NCBI GenBank assembly: GCA_034180455.1
Contig: JAXFOG010000019.1
Span: forward strand, 1 to 40,580
Source: JAAZPT01 sp034180455
GTDB taxonomy: Bacteria > Bacillota > Clostridia > Christensenellales > Aristaeellaceae
Length of the DNA stretch: 40,580 nt
Direction: 5' to 3'
The position numbers were made by a program, and so were the translations under genes. Below, piece after piece: positions 15,433 through 25,600 of this stretch (position 1 is the stretch's first letter; each line of letters starts with the position of its first letter). Under the pieces are notes generated by a model. It was not told the DNA's origin. It did no database searches and saw nothing but the letters and a program-made list of their open reading frames with translations.

Positions 15433-16308
15433 TTAATATGGTCTTTCTTTCCCCATAAATGCTATTCCAAGGGTGCCAGGACCTGAATGTGAACCAATTA
15501 CAGGACCTACAGCGCAGATTCTTATGCTCTTAGCATTTGGAAACTCATTTTTAATAATCTCTTTTAATTCTTCGGCTTCTTTCATGCAATCAGCCTGCAA
15601 AATTATTATCTCCTGATCCTGTGGATTCTCTATATTTTCCTTTGTTAAAGAAATAATTGAACGTATGGCTTTCTTTCTGCCTTGCGCTTTTTCAACTGGT
15701 TGAAGTTTTCCTTCTCTAGTAAGAGTAATAATGGGCTTAAGAGATAGCAATGTACCCATAAAAGCAGCTAATCCACTAACTCTTCCCCCACGTTTGAAAT
15801 AAACAAGATCATCTACTAAGAAATAAACCTGCGATTTAAGACGATTTTCTAATATCCAATTGACTATATCATCCATACTAGCGCCTGCCCTATACATCTC
15901 ATGCGCACGCAATACAAGAATAGTCTGTGGCAAAGAAATGCTGTACGTATCTACTACTTCAAACTTCCTGTCTGGATATATTTTTAATAATTCTTCTCTT
16001 GCTTCTATAATATGCTCAAAAGTACAACTGAGTTGAGAAGAGAAAGCTAAAAACAGTATATCTTTTCCATCTTTAAGATAAGGCTCAAAATACTCAAGAT
16101 AACTTTGAGTATTCAAGGATGAAGTAATAGATACTTCTCCATTTCTCATTCTTTTATAAAAATCTTCTAAATATCCCGGCTTATCTAGCTCTGAAAAATA
16201 TTCCTGCCCTCCAATAGTATATGGCATATATACAAGTGGAATACTATATTTTTGTTGCAGTTCCAAAGGCAAATCCGAATTGCTATCGGTCATAAATACA
16301 TAATTCAT
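15433..16308 (-). CDS. DegV-family fatty-acid-binding protein
   Basis: DegV proteins bind fatty acids and in Firmicutes (FakB) present them to the kinase FakA for phosphorylation. The 291-residue protein has the N-terminal MTDSNSDLP, the ITSSLNTQSYLEYF loop, FLAFSSQLSCTFEH, YFKRGGRVSG and the C-terminal AVGPVIGSHSGPGTLGIAF, all family hallmarks that line the acyl-chain pocket. Length is typical. Which FakB type it is, or whether it works with a FakA here, cannot be told; no fakA is in the window. It lies 3 bases after the HAD phosphatase gene. Confidence 0.93.
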   Translation of the reverse strand: MNYVFMTDSNSDLPLELQQKYSIPLVYMPYTIGGQEYFSELDKPGYLEDFYKRMRNGEVSITSSLNTQSYLEYFEPYLKDGKDILFLAFSSQLSCTFEHIIEAREELLKIYPDRKFEVVDTYSISLPQTILVLRAHEMYRAGASMDDIVNWILENRLKSQVYFLVDDLVYFKRGGRVSGLAAFMGTLLSLKPIITLTREGKLQPVEKAQGRKKAIRSIISLTKENIENPQDQEIIILQADCMKEAEELKEIIKNEFPNAKSIRICAVGPVIGSHSGPGTLGIAFMGKERPY

Positions 16309-16311
16309 GGC

Positions 16312-16983
16312 TTATCTCTCCAAATTCATAAATATCTCTGGCAAAGAAGCAATATCTGCAGTATCCTCTATTATTAAATCAGGTTTTTCTTCTTCTAGTT
16401 CTGAGCGATCGCGAAATCCCCAGCTACATACAACTGCCTTCATGTTAGCATTTCTAGCCGTTTGAATATCCACTTGAGAGTCTCCTAAAAATATACAATT
16501 TTTAGGATCAACATCTAATTCTTTGCATATTTCAAGCAAATAATCAACATCCGGCTTAGGTTTTTTACCATCTTTTAATCCTGATACCAAAGCGAATCTT
16601 TCTTTTGGGAAGAAATCATCCATTATTATTTGTGTTATTTCATCAGGCTTGTTACTTAGCAAGCAGCAATAAACTCCACGGCTTGCAAGCACCTCAACTG
16701 CATCCTCTATTCCTTCATATGGGTATGAAAACTCAGTGCAATTATCTTTATAAATCTTCTTTGCTATAGAATTTAATTCCTCTGCTTTGTCCTTATGTTG
16801 CTCACCACAAAGTCTTTGGCAAAGTACATATGATCCATTGCCTAAAAAATTTCTGTATTCACTCTCAGAATGAGATTCAAGTCCAAGCTGTTCTAAAGCC
16901 TTATTGTATGAGTTGCTTATATCTCCGAGTGTATTTATCAATGTACCATCTAAATCAAAAAAGACGGCTTCAAGTTTATCCAT
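16312..16983 (-). CDS. HAD-superfamily phosphatase (phosphoglycolate phosphatase-like)
   Basis: A 223-residue HAD subfamily I hydrolase with all four motifs: FFDLDGTLINT (nucleophile and acid Asp), CLLSNKP, KPKPDVDYLL (Lys) and IFLGDSQVDIQTARNA (acidic pair). The helical cap between motifs I and II is of the Gph/PGMB type. Phosphoglycolate phosphatase is the usual annotation, but the substrate in this family cannot be assigned from sequence. GGAG precedes the start. It is 26 bases downstream of lepB and almost touches degV. Confidence 0.88.
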   Translation of the reverse strand: MDKLEAVFFDLDGTLINTLGDISNSYNKALEQLGLESHSESEYRNFLGNGSYVLCQRLCGEQHKDKAEELNSIAKKIYKDNCTEFSYPYEGIEDAVEVLASRGVYCCLLSNKPDEITQIIMDDFFPKERFALVSGLKDGKKPKPDVDYLLEICKELDVDPKNCIFLGDSQVDIQTARNANMKAVVCSWGFRDRSELEEEKPDLIIEDTADIASLPEIFMNLER

Positions 16984-17009
16984 AATTTCTCCTAATACTA
17001 TTCTATATA

Positions 17010-17642
17010 TTACTTGCTAGGTGTAATATCCAGGGTCCTTATTTTGTTGAAAGGATATATTACAAGTCTGGAATGACCTATAATCTGATTTCTATGAATT
17101 GGACCTATAATATGACTGTCGTTTGAGTTTGATCTGTTATCACCTAGCACAAAGTATTCATCTTCACCATTAGTATAATCTTCAATTAGATAGTTTGGTC
17201 TATGAGTAATGTAATCTTCTTCATACTCAATACCATTTACAGTGAGTTTACCATTAGAAATCGATATGGTATCTCCTGGTAGTCCGACAATACGTTTAAC
17301 AAAGGTTTCTTTTCTTCCAGGATAATGGCAAATTACAATATCAAATCTGTTTGGCTTGCCAAGCAAATAATCGTACTTCGTAACTATCATTATTTCATTA
17401 TTCTGTAAAGTTTCTTTCATTGAACCACCTGATACTCTCACAGGCTCAAAAATAAAAGTACGTACTATTAAAGCTACAACTACTGCAAATAATATAGCTA
17501 CAAGCCATTCCTTCAGCTCTTTTTTCCATCCTTTCTTTTGTTTTTCTTCTGTAGGTTGAGATTTATCTTCTATAGCATTTTCAACTTCTTTAATCTCTTC
17601 AACCTCTTCAACTTTTTGTGTATTGTCAATTTCATCTATCAT
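17010..17642 (-). CDS. lepB: Signal peptidase I
   Basis: This membrane-bound serine peptidase removes signal peptides from exported proteins. The 210-residue protein has an acidic cytoplasmic N-terminus of about 40 residues, one membrane helix (EWLVAILFAVVVALIVRTFI), and the type I motifs: SGGSMKETL with catalytic Ser74, KRIVGLPGDTI with the general-base Lys116, and YFVLGDNRSNSNDSHIIGPI. Of its possible clients here, the 4181, 8040, 27262 and metQ products have non-lipoprotein signal peptides. It follows the DUF1461 gene after 53 bases and precedes the HAD gene on the minus strand. Confidence 0.96.
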   Translation of the reverse strand: MIDEIDNTQKVEEVEEIKEVENAIEDKSQPTEEKQKKGWKKELKEWLVAILFAVVVALIVRTFIFEPVRVSGGSMKETLQNNEIMIVTKYDYLLGKPNRFDIVICHYPGRKETFVKRIVGLPGDTISISNGKLTVNGIEYEEDYITHRPNYLIEDYTNGEDEYFVLGDNRSNSNDSHIIGPIHRNQIIGHSRLVIYPFNKIRTLDITPSK

Positions 17643-17695
17643 ATTTTTACTCTCCTATTTTCATCTAATTATTATATTACAAAGCTTTAAAAAAT

Positions 17696-18337
17696 TCAAT
17701 TATTGCATTTTCTAAGTAATGGAATCATGAATATATTAATAAGAATAATGAATAATAATAACATATTCTTTGCCATATCAAAAAATAATTCGATAGGCAT
17801 AAAACTTATTATAAAATCTCTTCTGGGTTTCAGTATCCAAAAATCATTTGTGAAAATGATCTTATGTAAAATCACAAATGCCTTATCAAAGTTTATTGAT
17901 GCAAAAATGCTTATAAGTAAAATTATTAAAATTGGAATAATCAAACCAAATAAATATAATTTTTTATTAGCTAATATTTTGCCTTTTACCATAAAAAAGA
18001 TTGTTGCAGATAAAAAGCTACCTAGATAGAAGCCGTACTTTATCATTAGAAATATATTTCTAACATCTTGCATATGTAAGACTTCTCTGTTAGAAAATTT
18101 GGAATTAATGTCTTCTCTTCCTTCTACTTCATAACTATTTTGCCTGCCTAAGAGATAATTAGAAATTAATGTTGCAATTTCAATAGAATCTTTAGAATCT
18201 AAACCAACCTCGGCAAAATCTGCATGTTTAATAAAAAGACTATTTAAATAGTGAGGAAAAATCACTTGAGAAAGTATTGAAGCAAGTATGCAGCTTATAC
18301 AAATAAGCACACCAAGAACAGCAACTTTTATTTTCAT
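17696..18337 (-). CDS. DUF1461 (TIGR01906) integral membrane protein
   Basis: A 213-residue protein with four or five membrane segments. Between the first and second lie FSNREVLHMQDVRNIF and, further on, AFVILHKIIFTNDFWILKP and FFDMAKNMLL. These conserved blocks identify the TIGR01906/DUF1461 family of Gram-positive membrane proteins. In some lactobacilli and streptococci relatives act in intramembrane lipid modification; I would not transfer that here. Its start overlaps the aroC stop as ATGA, so it is translationally coupled to the shikimate genes. Confidence 0.82.
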   Translation of the reverse strand: MKIKVAVLGVLICISCILASILSQVIFPHYLNSLFIKHADFAEVGLDSKDSIEIATLISNYLLGRQNSYEVEGREDINSKFSNREVLHMQDVRNIFLMIKYGFYLGSFLSATIFFMVKGKILANKKLYLFGLIIPILIILLISIFASINFDKAFVILHKIIFTNDFWILKPRRDFIISFMPIELFFDMAKNMLLLFIILINIFMIPLLRKCNN

Positions 18338-19398
18338 TCATTCATACCTAATAGACTATACATCGTCCAAAGTGCTGCTACACTCTCTACAACAGCACAT
18401 GCCCTAATGCCTATGCACGAATCATTTCTGCCACGTGTATCGACTTTTGTGTTCTCATGTTCTTTCATGTCAACGGTATTTTGAGTCATTGCTATTGAAG
18501 GCGTTGGTTTGATATTTACATCAAAATACATAGGCATGCCATTTGTTCTACCTCCAAGTATTCCCCCACAGTTATTTGTCTTTGTCTTTATTATGTTGTC
18601 AATATAGGTAAATTCATCATTATAATTGCTGCCATATATTAATGTGCTTGGATCTTTACCAAACTGTATTCCTTTTACAGCAGGTATAGCAAATAGTCCC
18701 TGCGACAACTGTGACTCACAGCTATCAAAAAAATTACTACCTAGTCCAACTGGTAAATTGTATATAATACATTCAACAGAAGAAGCGAGAGAGTCTCCTT
18801 GGAATGCAGTTTGCTTAATAAGTTCTGCTGCTTGCTTGGCTGCAGTTTCGCTTATCATCGGCAGCTCTTTTTTTTGACAATCCATTATTGCATCTATATC
18901 TGGGTTAATAGTATCAATTTCTGTATCGCTTATATATGCTATACTTTTTATCTTTGCCAAAACCTCTATATCTCTCATAGATAAAAACTGTTTTGCAATA
19001 GCACCTGCATATATGAGTCCAAGCGTAAGCCTACCGGAATACGCTCCTCCACCTCTTAAGTCAGCAAAGCCTTTTGAAGAAACTGACGCTGTATAATCTG
19101 CATGACCTGGACGTGGTATATAAATCCTGGTATTTTCAGAAGATTCTGCATTATCATTTTTGAATATAACGCAAATATTCTCTCCAGTAGTATAGCCATT
19201 GAATATACCACTTAAAATAATGGGCTTATCTTCCTCTATTCTTGAGCTTGTACCCATCTGTCCAGCCTTACGTCTAATGAGCATTTGTGAGATATATGAA
19301 TTATCAATTTTAATCCCAGCCGGAATATTTTTAATAACTACCCCAACAGCAAAGCCATGAGATTCACCAAATAATTCTATATTATTCCATACATTCAT
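18334..19398 (-). CDS. aroC: Chorismate synthase
   Basis: AroC makes chorismate from 5-enolpyruvylshikimate-3-phosphate using reduced flavin as cofactor, the last step of the shikimate pathway. The 354-residue protein carries the three signatures: FGESHGFAVGVVI near the start, RPGHADYTA followed by RGGGAYSGRLTLGL, and GRNDSCIGIRACAVVE near the end. I prefer ATG at 19398, with AGGTGG 5 bases upstream, over an in-frame GTG at 19407 that overlaps that site. It overlaps the aroA 3' end by 17 bases and the next gene by 4. Confidence 0.96.
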   Translation of the reverse strand: MNVWNNIELFGESHGFAVGVVIKNIPAGIKIDNSYISQMLIRRKAGQMGTSSRIEEDKPIILSGIFNGYTTGENICVIFKNDNAESSENTRIYIPRPGHADYTASVSSKGFADLRGGGAYSGRLTLGLIYAGAIAKQFLSMRDIEVLAKIKSIAYISDTEIDTINPDIDAIMDCQKKELPMISETAAKQAAELIKQTAFQGDSLASSVECIIYNLPVGLGSNFFDSCESQLSQGLFAIPAVKGIQFGKDPSTLIYGSNYNDEFTYIDNIIKTKTNNCGGILGGRTNGMPMYFDVNIKPTPSIAMTQNTVDMKEHENTKVDTRGRNDSCIGIRACAVVESVAALWTMYSLLGMNE

Positions 19399-20584
19399 AT
19401 TTGCCACCTATTTTTCTAAAGTCTTCCCAAAACTTTGGATATGATTTATTAACAGCATCGCAATTATTTAATCTGTTCGTCTTTTTACAATTAAGGCTAG
19501 CTATTGCAGCAAGCATAAGCATCCTATGGTCGTTATAGGTTTCAATGTCTAATCCACCTTCCCACATTTCTTTTTTCCCTTGAATAATTATACCGTTTCC
19601 GTCGGTATGAATATTGGCACCTAAAAAACTAAGAATTTTTACAGTATTATGTATCCTATCTGATTCTTTATTCTTGAGTCTATATAGATTTTTAAGCACG
19701 CTTGTACCATTAGTTTGAGTACATAACAAAGCAATAAATGGAACAATATCTGGGAAGCCATTGCAATCTAATGTTATAGGTTTTATCGATTTCGTATTTG
19801 AAAACTTTAGTTTACTATCACAGAATCCCATCTTCATCAAAATATCTATAAAAACACTATCTGCTTGATTTTTATCTATCTCAGTCTTTATTTCAAACTC
19901 ATATCCTAAAGCCTTAGCTGCTAGAAACGGTGCTAGCGAAGATGCATCACTATGAATTTTTAATTCAGTATTTTTTGCTTTTCTTGCATCAACATATATA
20001 GCTTTATCTTCTAAGCTACATTCTATATTAAAACATTTAAGGACAGCTATTGTAAGAAGAACATAATCAAATGATGGAATATTTGAAAATTTAACTATTC
20101 CTTTTATCCTTCTTAGCCCCATGGATATTAATATGCCTGAAAGTAGCTGGGAGGAATTGTCGTCACATATGCAATATTCATTTTTATCAAGTATACCTTT
20201 ACAATAAAGATTGTTATTATTTTTTTTGAAATATATATTATTTTCTTGAAGAAATTCATAAAGCTTTCCCATATCTCGCACTGCGAGTTGCTCACTCATA
20301 GTTATGTTTGCCTCTCCTATAGTGGAAAGTAAACTTAATAGCCCTATTCTGAATGCTGTTGCACTGCTATATATGTTTAAGTTAATGTTTGTTGTTTCTC
20401 CTGGAATGATATTTAAACAATCATCCCAAGCAATTTTTGCTCCCAATGACTTTGCGACATTACACGCTGCAACAGCATCCTCCGAATTTGAAGGATTAAT
20501 GATTTTGCCTCCAAATAATGAGGATATAATTATGGCGCGAATAGTTTCGCTTTTTGAACCTGGAATTACAATAGTTTTATCCAT
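19382..20584 (-). CDS. aroA: 3-phosphoshikimate 1-carboxyvinyltransferase (EPSP synthase)
   Basis: AroA transfers enolpyruvyl from PEP to shikimate-3-phosphate. The 400-residue protein has the N-terminal PGSKSETIRAIIISSL substrate-binding loop, the LAVRDMG segment, the ESDRIHN motif and NDHRMLMLAAIA in the second domain. It ends with KSYPKFWEDF. It is somewhat shorter than the usual 425-430 residues and its active-site loops are unusually divergent, but all key blocks are present. It is the first gene of the minus-strand series. Only this and aroC of the shikimate pathway lie in the window. Confidence 0.93.
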   Translation of the reverse strand: MDKTIVIPGSKSETIRAIIISSLFGGKIINPSNSEDAVAACNVAKSLGAKIAWDDCLNIIPGETTNINLNIYSSATAFRIGLLSLLSTIGEANITMSEQLAVRDMGKLYEFLQENNIYFKKNNNNLYCKGILDKNEYCICDDNSSQLLSGILISMGLRRIKGIVKFSNIPSFDYVLLTIAVLKCFNIECSLEDKAIYVDARKAKNTELKIHSDASSLAPFLAAKALGYEFEIKTEIDKNQADSVFIDILMKMGFCDSKLKFSNTKSIKPITLDCNGFPDIVPFIALLCTQTNGTSVLKNLYRLKNKESDRIHNTVKILSFLGANIHTDGNGIIIQGKKEMWEGGLDIETYNDHRMLMLAAIASLNCKKTNRLNNCDAVNKSYPKFWEDFRKIGGKYECME

Positions 20585-20659
20585 ATTTTCTCCTGAACAT
20601 TATAGTATAATATTATGTATGAAGGTGTTGTTTGTCAAGATTTCAAAGGCTATGTTTGC

Positions 20660-20688
20660 TTTACAATTATAGGCTTTTATGCTAGTAT
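20660..20688 (+). promoter_or_regulatory. Possible promoter of plsX-acpP-rnc-smc
   Basis: TTTACA (20660-20665), 17 bases, then TAGTAT (20683-20688) preceded by TGC as an extended -10. It sits 31 bases before plsX in the region shared with the divergent aroA. Confidence 0.5.
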
Positions 20689-20718
20689 AGCTATGTATTT
20701 CTTTTAATAGGAGAGACT

Positions 20719-21702
20719 ATGCGTATTTATATTGATGCAATGGGAGGCGACAATGCCCCTCACTCTACGATTGGCGGAGCTATAAAAGCACTCGATCACT
20801 TTCCTAAGCTTAATATTGTGCTTGCAGGCGATAAATTGCAAATTCAAAATGAGCTAAGTAATAAGGATTATGACGAAAGCAGATTAAATATTGATGAATG
20901 TAGCGAAACTATTAGCAATAATGAATCGCCAGTAATGGCTATTCGCAGAAAAAACGATTCTGCTATTGTAAAGGGCATGCTTGCATTGAAAGAAAAATCT
21001 GTTGATGCTTTTTTGTCTGCTGGCAGTACTGGCGCTGTTCTCGCTGGTTCAATGTTTCGCCTAGGTAGAATAGATGGCATAGATCGCCCAGCAATAGGAA
21101 CACTTATTCCAAACACAAAGTCTTTTTCTATGCTAATTGATTCTGGTGCAAATGTAGACTGTTTGCCAGAGTATCTATTGCAGTTTGCTAATATGGGTCA
21201 AGCATATATGCGAGGAGTGATGAATATTGACTCCCCAAGAATAGGCCTTATAAATATTGGTGCAGAGGAAGAAAAAGGCGATGAACTTAGAAAATCTGCA
21301 TATCAATTATTAAAGAATAGCAAATTAAACTTTATTGGCAATGTAGAAGCAAGAGATATACCTAATAATTTGGCTGATGTGTTGGTATGCGATGGTTTCG
21401 TAGGTAATGTTGTTCTGAAATATACAGAAGGCATCTCAGTAGCTCTTATGTCTATGCTAAAAAAAGAAATTTTTGCAGACAAAAGAAGTAAAGTTGGTGC
21501 AATGCTTGCTAAACCAGCCTTTAAACGCTTTAAAACAAATCTTGATTATTCAGAGATAGGTGGAGCTCCTTTGCTTGGAGTAAATGGAGCCGTAATCAAG
21601 GCTCATGGATCAAGCAATTCACATTCAATATACTCTGCTATAAAACAGGCAATTAAAATGGTAGAGGCAAATGTGCCAGAGCTCATAAAGCAAAATTTAT
21701 AA
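20719..21702 (+). CDS. plsX: Phosphate acyltransferase PlsX
   Basis: PlsX converts acyl-ACP to acyl-phosphate, the acyl donor for PlsY in phospholipid synthesis, acting at the membrane surface. The 327-residue protein has the N-terminal DAMGGDNAP motif, FLSAGSTGAVLAGS, RPAIGTLIPN, LINIGAEEEKGDELRK, FIGNVEARDIP, VCDGFVGNVVLKYTEG and GGAPLLGVNGAVIKAHGSS, covering the whole family. AGGAGAG precedes the start. It is followed 15 bases later by acpP, its substrate carrier, as in many Firmicutes. Confidence 0.97.
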   Translation: MRIYIDAMGGDNAPHSTIGGAIKALDHFPKLNIVLAGDKLQIQNELSNKDYDESRLNIDECSETISNNESPVMAIRRKNDSAIVKGMLALKEKSVDAFLSAGSTGAVLAGSMFRLGRIDGIDRPAIGTLIPNTKSFSMLIDSGANVDCLPEYLLQFANMGQAYMRGVMNIDSPRIGLINIGAEEEKGDELRKSAYQLLKNSKLNFIGNVEARDIPNNLADVLVCDGFVGNVVLKYTEGISVALMSMLKKEIFADKRSKVGAMLAKPAFKRFKTNLDYSEIGGAPLLGVNGAVIKAHGSSNSHSIYSAIKQAIKMVEANVPELIKQNL

Positions 21703-21717
21703 TATATGGAGGAATAT

Positions 21718-21951
21718 ATGATTTTTGATAAAGTAAAAGAAATTTTAGTAAAACAACTTCACATAGATGAAAGCAAAATCACATTGGACAGTAAGCTTGT
21801 GGAAGATCTGAAAGCTGATAGCGCAAATGTAATGCTTCTAATTATTGAAATGGAAAATGCATTTGATATTGAAGTAGATGATGGTGCTATTCTTACATTA
21901 AAGACTGTTGGTGACGTAGTAAAATATATAGAAAACTCCGTGGAAGAATAA
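21718..21951 (+). CDS. acpP: Acyl carrier protein
   Basis: A 77-residue acidic helical protein that carries growing acyl chains on a 4'-phosphopantetheine arm. The attachment serine is Ser35 in DLKADSANVML. The usual DSL after it is DSA here, a departure from the classic motif. Helix II (LLIIEMENAFDIEV) and the final helix (VGDVVKYIEN) are typical. Start at 21718 has GGAGG 6 bases upstream; the ATG at 21706 lies before that site. It lies between plsX and rnc, the standard place for the fatty-acid-synthesis ACP. Confidence 0.93.
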   Translation: MIFDKVKEILVKQLHIDESKITLDSKLVEDLKADSANVMLLIIEMENAFDIEVDDGAILTLKTVGDVVKYIENSVEE

Positions 21952-21963
21952 TTGTAAATAGAT

Positions 21964-22650
21964 ATGGAGAGTTTACAACACTCAATAAATTATACATTTA
22001 AAAATAAAAATCTGCTTAAACTTGCTCTTACTCATCCATCGTCTCGAATAAAAGATGCTGATGCTCCTGATAATCAACGTTTGGAATTTTTAGGCGATGC
22101 TGTATTACAGTTGGTTGTAAGCAGATATCTTTTTGAAAAGTACCCCGATGATGATGAGGGTTGGCTCACCTCTATGCGTGTCAAATTAGTATGCAGAGAT
22201 GCCCTGGTTAGACTTGCAAAAAGCATAAACTTGGGTAGATATCTTAAGATGTCTTCTAGCATGTCTTCAATGGGAGGGCGAGAAAACGCTCATAATTTGG
22301 AGGATGCATTTGAAGCGCTTGTAGCTGCAATATATCTTGATAGCGATTTAGATAACCTTACAAAAATTTTATTCACACTTTATAGCAATATACCAGATAT
22401 GCTTTCCGAAGATTCTGGAAACAGCAAGGGAGACTTGCAGGAATTACTGCAAGCACAAAAACTTGAACTGCCAGAATATAAATTATTATCAAGTTCAGGG
22501 CCTGCACATGACAGAACTTTTGAAATAGGATTATATATTAACGGTAAACAAATATGCAAAGCAGTAGCAGGAAGCAAAAAAAACGCAGAACAGTTAGCTG
22601 CAAAAAAAGCTCTGCAAGTTTTGCACAAGGAAGTGTCTAATGAGGCTTAA
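21964..22650 (+). CDS. rnc: Ribonuclease III
   Basis: A dimeric double-strand-specific endoribonuclease that processes rRNA precursors and structured mRNAs. The 228-residue protein has the signature QRLEFLGDAVLQL (catalytic Glu and Asp) and LEDAFEALVAAIYLD (the second Asp/Glu pair), followed by a dsRNA-binding domain (GDLQELLQAQKLELPEYKLL to the end, ending AAKKALQVLH). Length is normal. The ribosome binding site is weak. Its end overlaps the smc start by 11 bases. The order acpP-rnc-smc is conserved in Firmicutes. Confidence 0.97.
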   Translation: MESLQHSINYTFKNKNLLKLALTHPSSRIKDADAPDNQRLEFLGDAVLQLVVSRYLFEKYPDDDEGWLTSMRVKLVCRDALVRLAKSINLGRYLKMSSSMSSMGGRENAHNLEDAFEALVAAIYLDSDLDNLTKILFTLYSNIPDMLSEDSGNSKGDLQELLQAQKLELPEYKLLSSSGPAHDRTFEIGLYINGKQICKAVAGSKKNAEQLAAKKALQVLHKEVSNEA

Positions 22651-25600
22651 TAAGCTAATACTAAACGGATTTAAAAGCTTTTGCAATAAAACCGAGTTTG
22701 TATTTCCGAAAAATATTACGGGTATCGTTGGGCCAAACGGCTCGGGAAAAAGCAATATAGCAGATGCAGTAAGATGGGTTTTGGGGGAACAAAACCCTCG
22801 TCTTTTGCGTGGCGGAAAAATGGAAGATGTAATTTTTAATGGCACGCAAAAGAAAAAGGCAATGAATTTTTGTGAAGTAAGCCTTATATTTGATAACGAT
22901 GATCATTCATTACATCCCGATTATCTTGAAATAATGGTTACTCGCAGGGTATACAGAAGCGGCGAAAGCGAGTATGAAATAAATAATAGTCCATGCAGAT
23001 TAAAAGATATAATAGAATTATTTAGCGATACAGGAATAGGCAAAGAGGGCTATTCAATAATAGGTCAAGGAAAAATAGATGAAATTTTATCTAGAAAGAC
23101 TGAAGATAGGCGAGCTGTTTTTGAAGAAGCAGCTGGCATAAACTACTACAAATTAAAGAAGCGCGAGAGCGAATTAAAATTAAGTCGTGCAGAAGAAAAT
23201 CTTCTAAGGATAAATGATATAGCTTATGAGCAAGAGCGTATGCTTGGTCCTCTTCTTGAGCAAGCAAACAATGCAAAAAAATATCTTGCCCTAAGTGAAG
23301 AGCTCAAGGATCTAAGTGCTGCACTTTTCTTGGTAGACTACGATAGATTAAATGCTAAAGAAAAATTGAATGAAAAAAACCTTGCAGCAATAGAAATAGA
23401 TATAGCTGAATTTGAAAAAAATGTATCTGATCTCAGAAAACTTATTGAAACAGAACAACAAAATTCAATAAAGTATGAAGAGACTGCAAGCATAATTGCA
23501 GAAAAGGTTATATTAGCAAATAAGCATTTGGTTGAGACTAGAGAAATAAAAAATAATAGTGAGTTTGAGCTGGAAAAAAACAAAGAAAACGTTTCTAGGC
23601 TAAATGAAGAACTAAACGAAATAGCTCAAAAACGTACCAATATTACTAGCGATGACGATAGTGTGCGTATAAGGACAGAAGAAATTAAGTCCAAACTTGA
23701 GCAAGCTGAAAAAGAGCTTTTTGAACACGAAAAAAATCTAGAAAATGAACACAATAAATTTCTAGAAATCACTTCTAATCTAGAAAACTCCAAAGAAAAG
23801 CTAATAGAAAATATGAATAGCTTGAATAAAAGTGAATCAAGCAAAGCTCGCTTTTTAGCTATTAAAGAACAAATGCAAGAAAGAGCGTCTGATCTTGAGA
23901 GTAGCTTATCCAAGCTTAAAGAGGCTAATTCTGCTTTTCAAAAGAAATACGATGAGATACAAAGTAGCTACGATAAAGAAGAAAAACTAAAAGCTGAAGA
24001 AGACAATAAGCTTTCTTTGATAAATAAATCACTTGAAGAAACTATACTTTCAATGCGAAAGCTAAAACTCCAGATAGATGAAATAAATAATAATATAAGC
24101 GCTAAATCTTCTAGATTAAAAACTATGCAGGATCTTGCAAAATCATACGAAGGATACTCCCCTGCAGTTAAATACGCAATGCAATGTGCCAAAAGGCGCA
24201 ATATGGATAAGGTATATGGCACTTTAGCAAGCATAATCAATGTACCCAAAGAATATGAAATTGCTATTGATATGGTACTTGGTGGAGCTTTGCAAAACAT
24301 TGTTTGCGAAGATGAAGAAAGTGCAAAGATACTTATTGAAGATCTTAGAAAAAGTTCGGCTGGTAGAGCAACATTTTTACCAATTAGCTCTGTGCTTCCC
24401 TATAATATCAATTCAAATGAACTTAAAAATATAAGTAGAGATAGCTATATAGATACGGCAAGCAATCTTATTTCTTATGATCCTAAGTTTAAGAATATCG
24501 TTGAAAACCTCCTAGGTAGAACATTAATTATAAAAAGTATTGATGATGGTATATCAATACGCAGAAATAATTGTAAATTGAGAATGGTTAGCCTTATAGG
24601 TGATGTAATGCATAGTGGAGGCTCTATAACAGGTGGATCTGTTAGAACAAAAAACTCTGGTTTTCTATCTCGTAATAGGCTACTTAATGAGCTTAGCGAG
24701 GAAATAAAAGGCGAATCAAGCAAGCTGGAATTAACAAAGAATCAATATCTTACTCTAGCAGATAAAAGAGAAAACCTTGAGACAGATAGGCAGAAATTAG
24801 GTTTGCTTTGCCACGAGCGAGAAGTAAATTTGATAAAGCTGAATGAAGCTCTTAAAGCTGCTGTCAATGATTCCAATAGCTTTAATGAAAAAGAAGAAGA
24901 ACTGCAAAACGCAATAAATTCTTTAAAACAGAGTATTAGCGATATAGAAAATAGCCTAAGCAGCGTTACAAGAGAACATAGCGACATTGAAAAAGAGAAC
25001 GCTGAATTGAATGAGAGAATCAATATCCTTGATTCAGAGCATACTAAGCAAGAAAGAATTTACTCCGACATGCAGGAGCTTATGCTTAGTATCAAACTTA
25101 ATCACAGCAATATTGAGCATGAATTTCAACAGCTAAAGAAAGATGAAAACACAAAACAAAATATATTGTCTGAATACAAAGCTAAAGAAGAATCAATAAA
25201 AAACGAAATAAATAATTTACGTTATACATTTGATATTCTATTAGAAAACTCTTCTAAAGCTTTACAAGATCTAAAGAGTGAAGAAGATGCTCTGGAAAGT
25301 TTAGAAAATGAACAAAGAGAAATAGAGAGAAATCGTTCTGAAAGCAGTAAGAAAATACGTTCTATGCAAGAAGAAGAAAAGAACATTTCAAAAAGTCATC
25401 TTAAATCATTAGATAGAAAACACTCTCTTGAAATACAGATTTCAAACATATCTTCCGAGAAAAAATTATTGTGTGACAATCTATGGACTCGTTTTGAACT
25501 TACATACTCTGGTGCAGAGCGCTTTAGGCAGAACGAAAAATTCGATAAAGCAGCTGCTCAAACAAGAGTAAATCAAATAAATGAAGACATAAAAGCTCTT

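Noticed and set aside
15099..15458. Plus-strand open frame of 119 codons
   Set aside because: It covers secG in reverse and the secG promoter region. secG is clear on the other strand with a strong ribosome binding site.
20304..20672. Plus-strand open frame of 122 codons
   Set aside because: Antisense to the conserved start of aroA and extending through the divergent promoter region.
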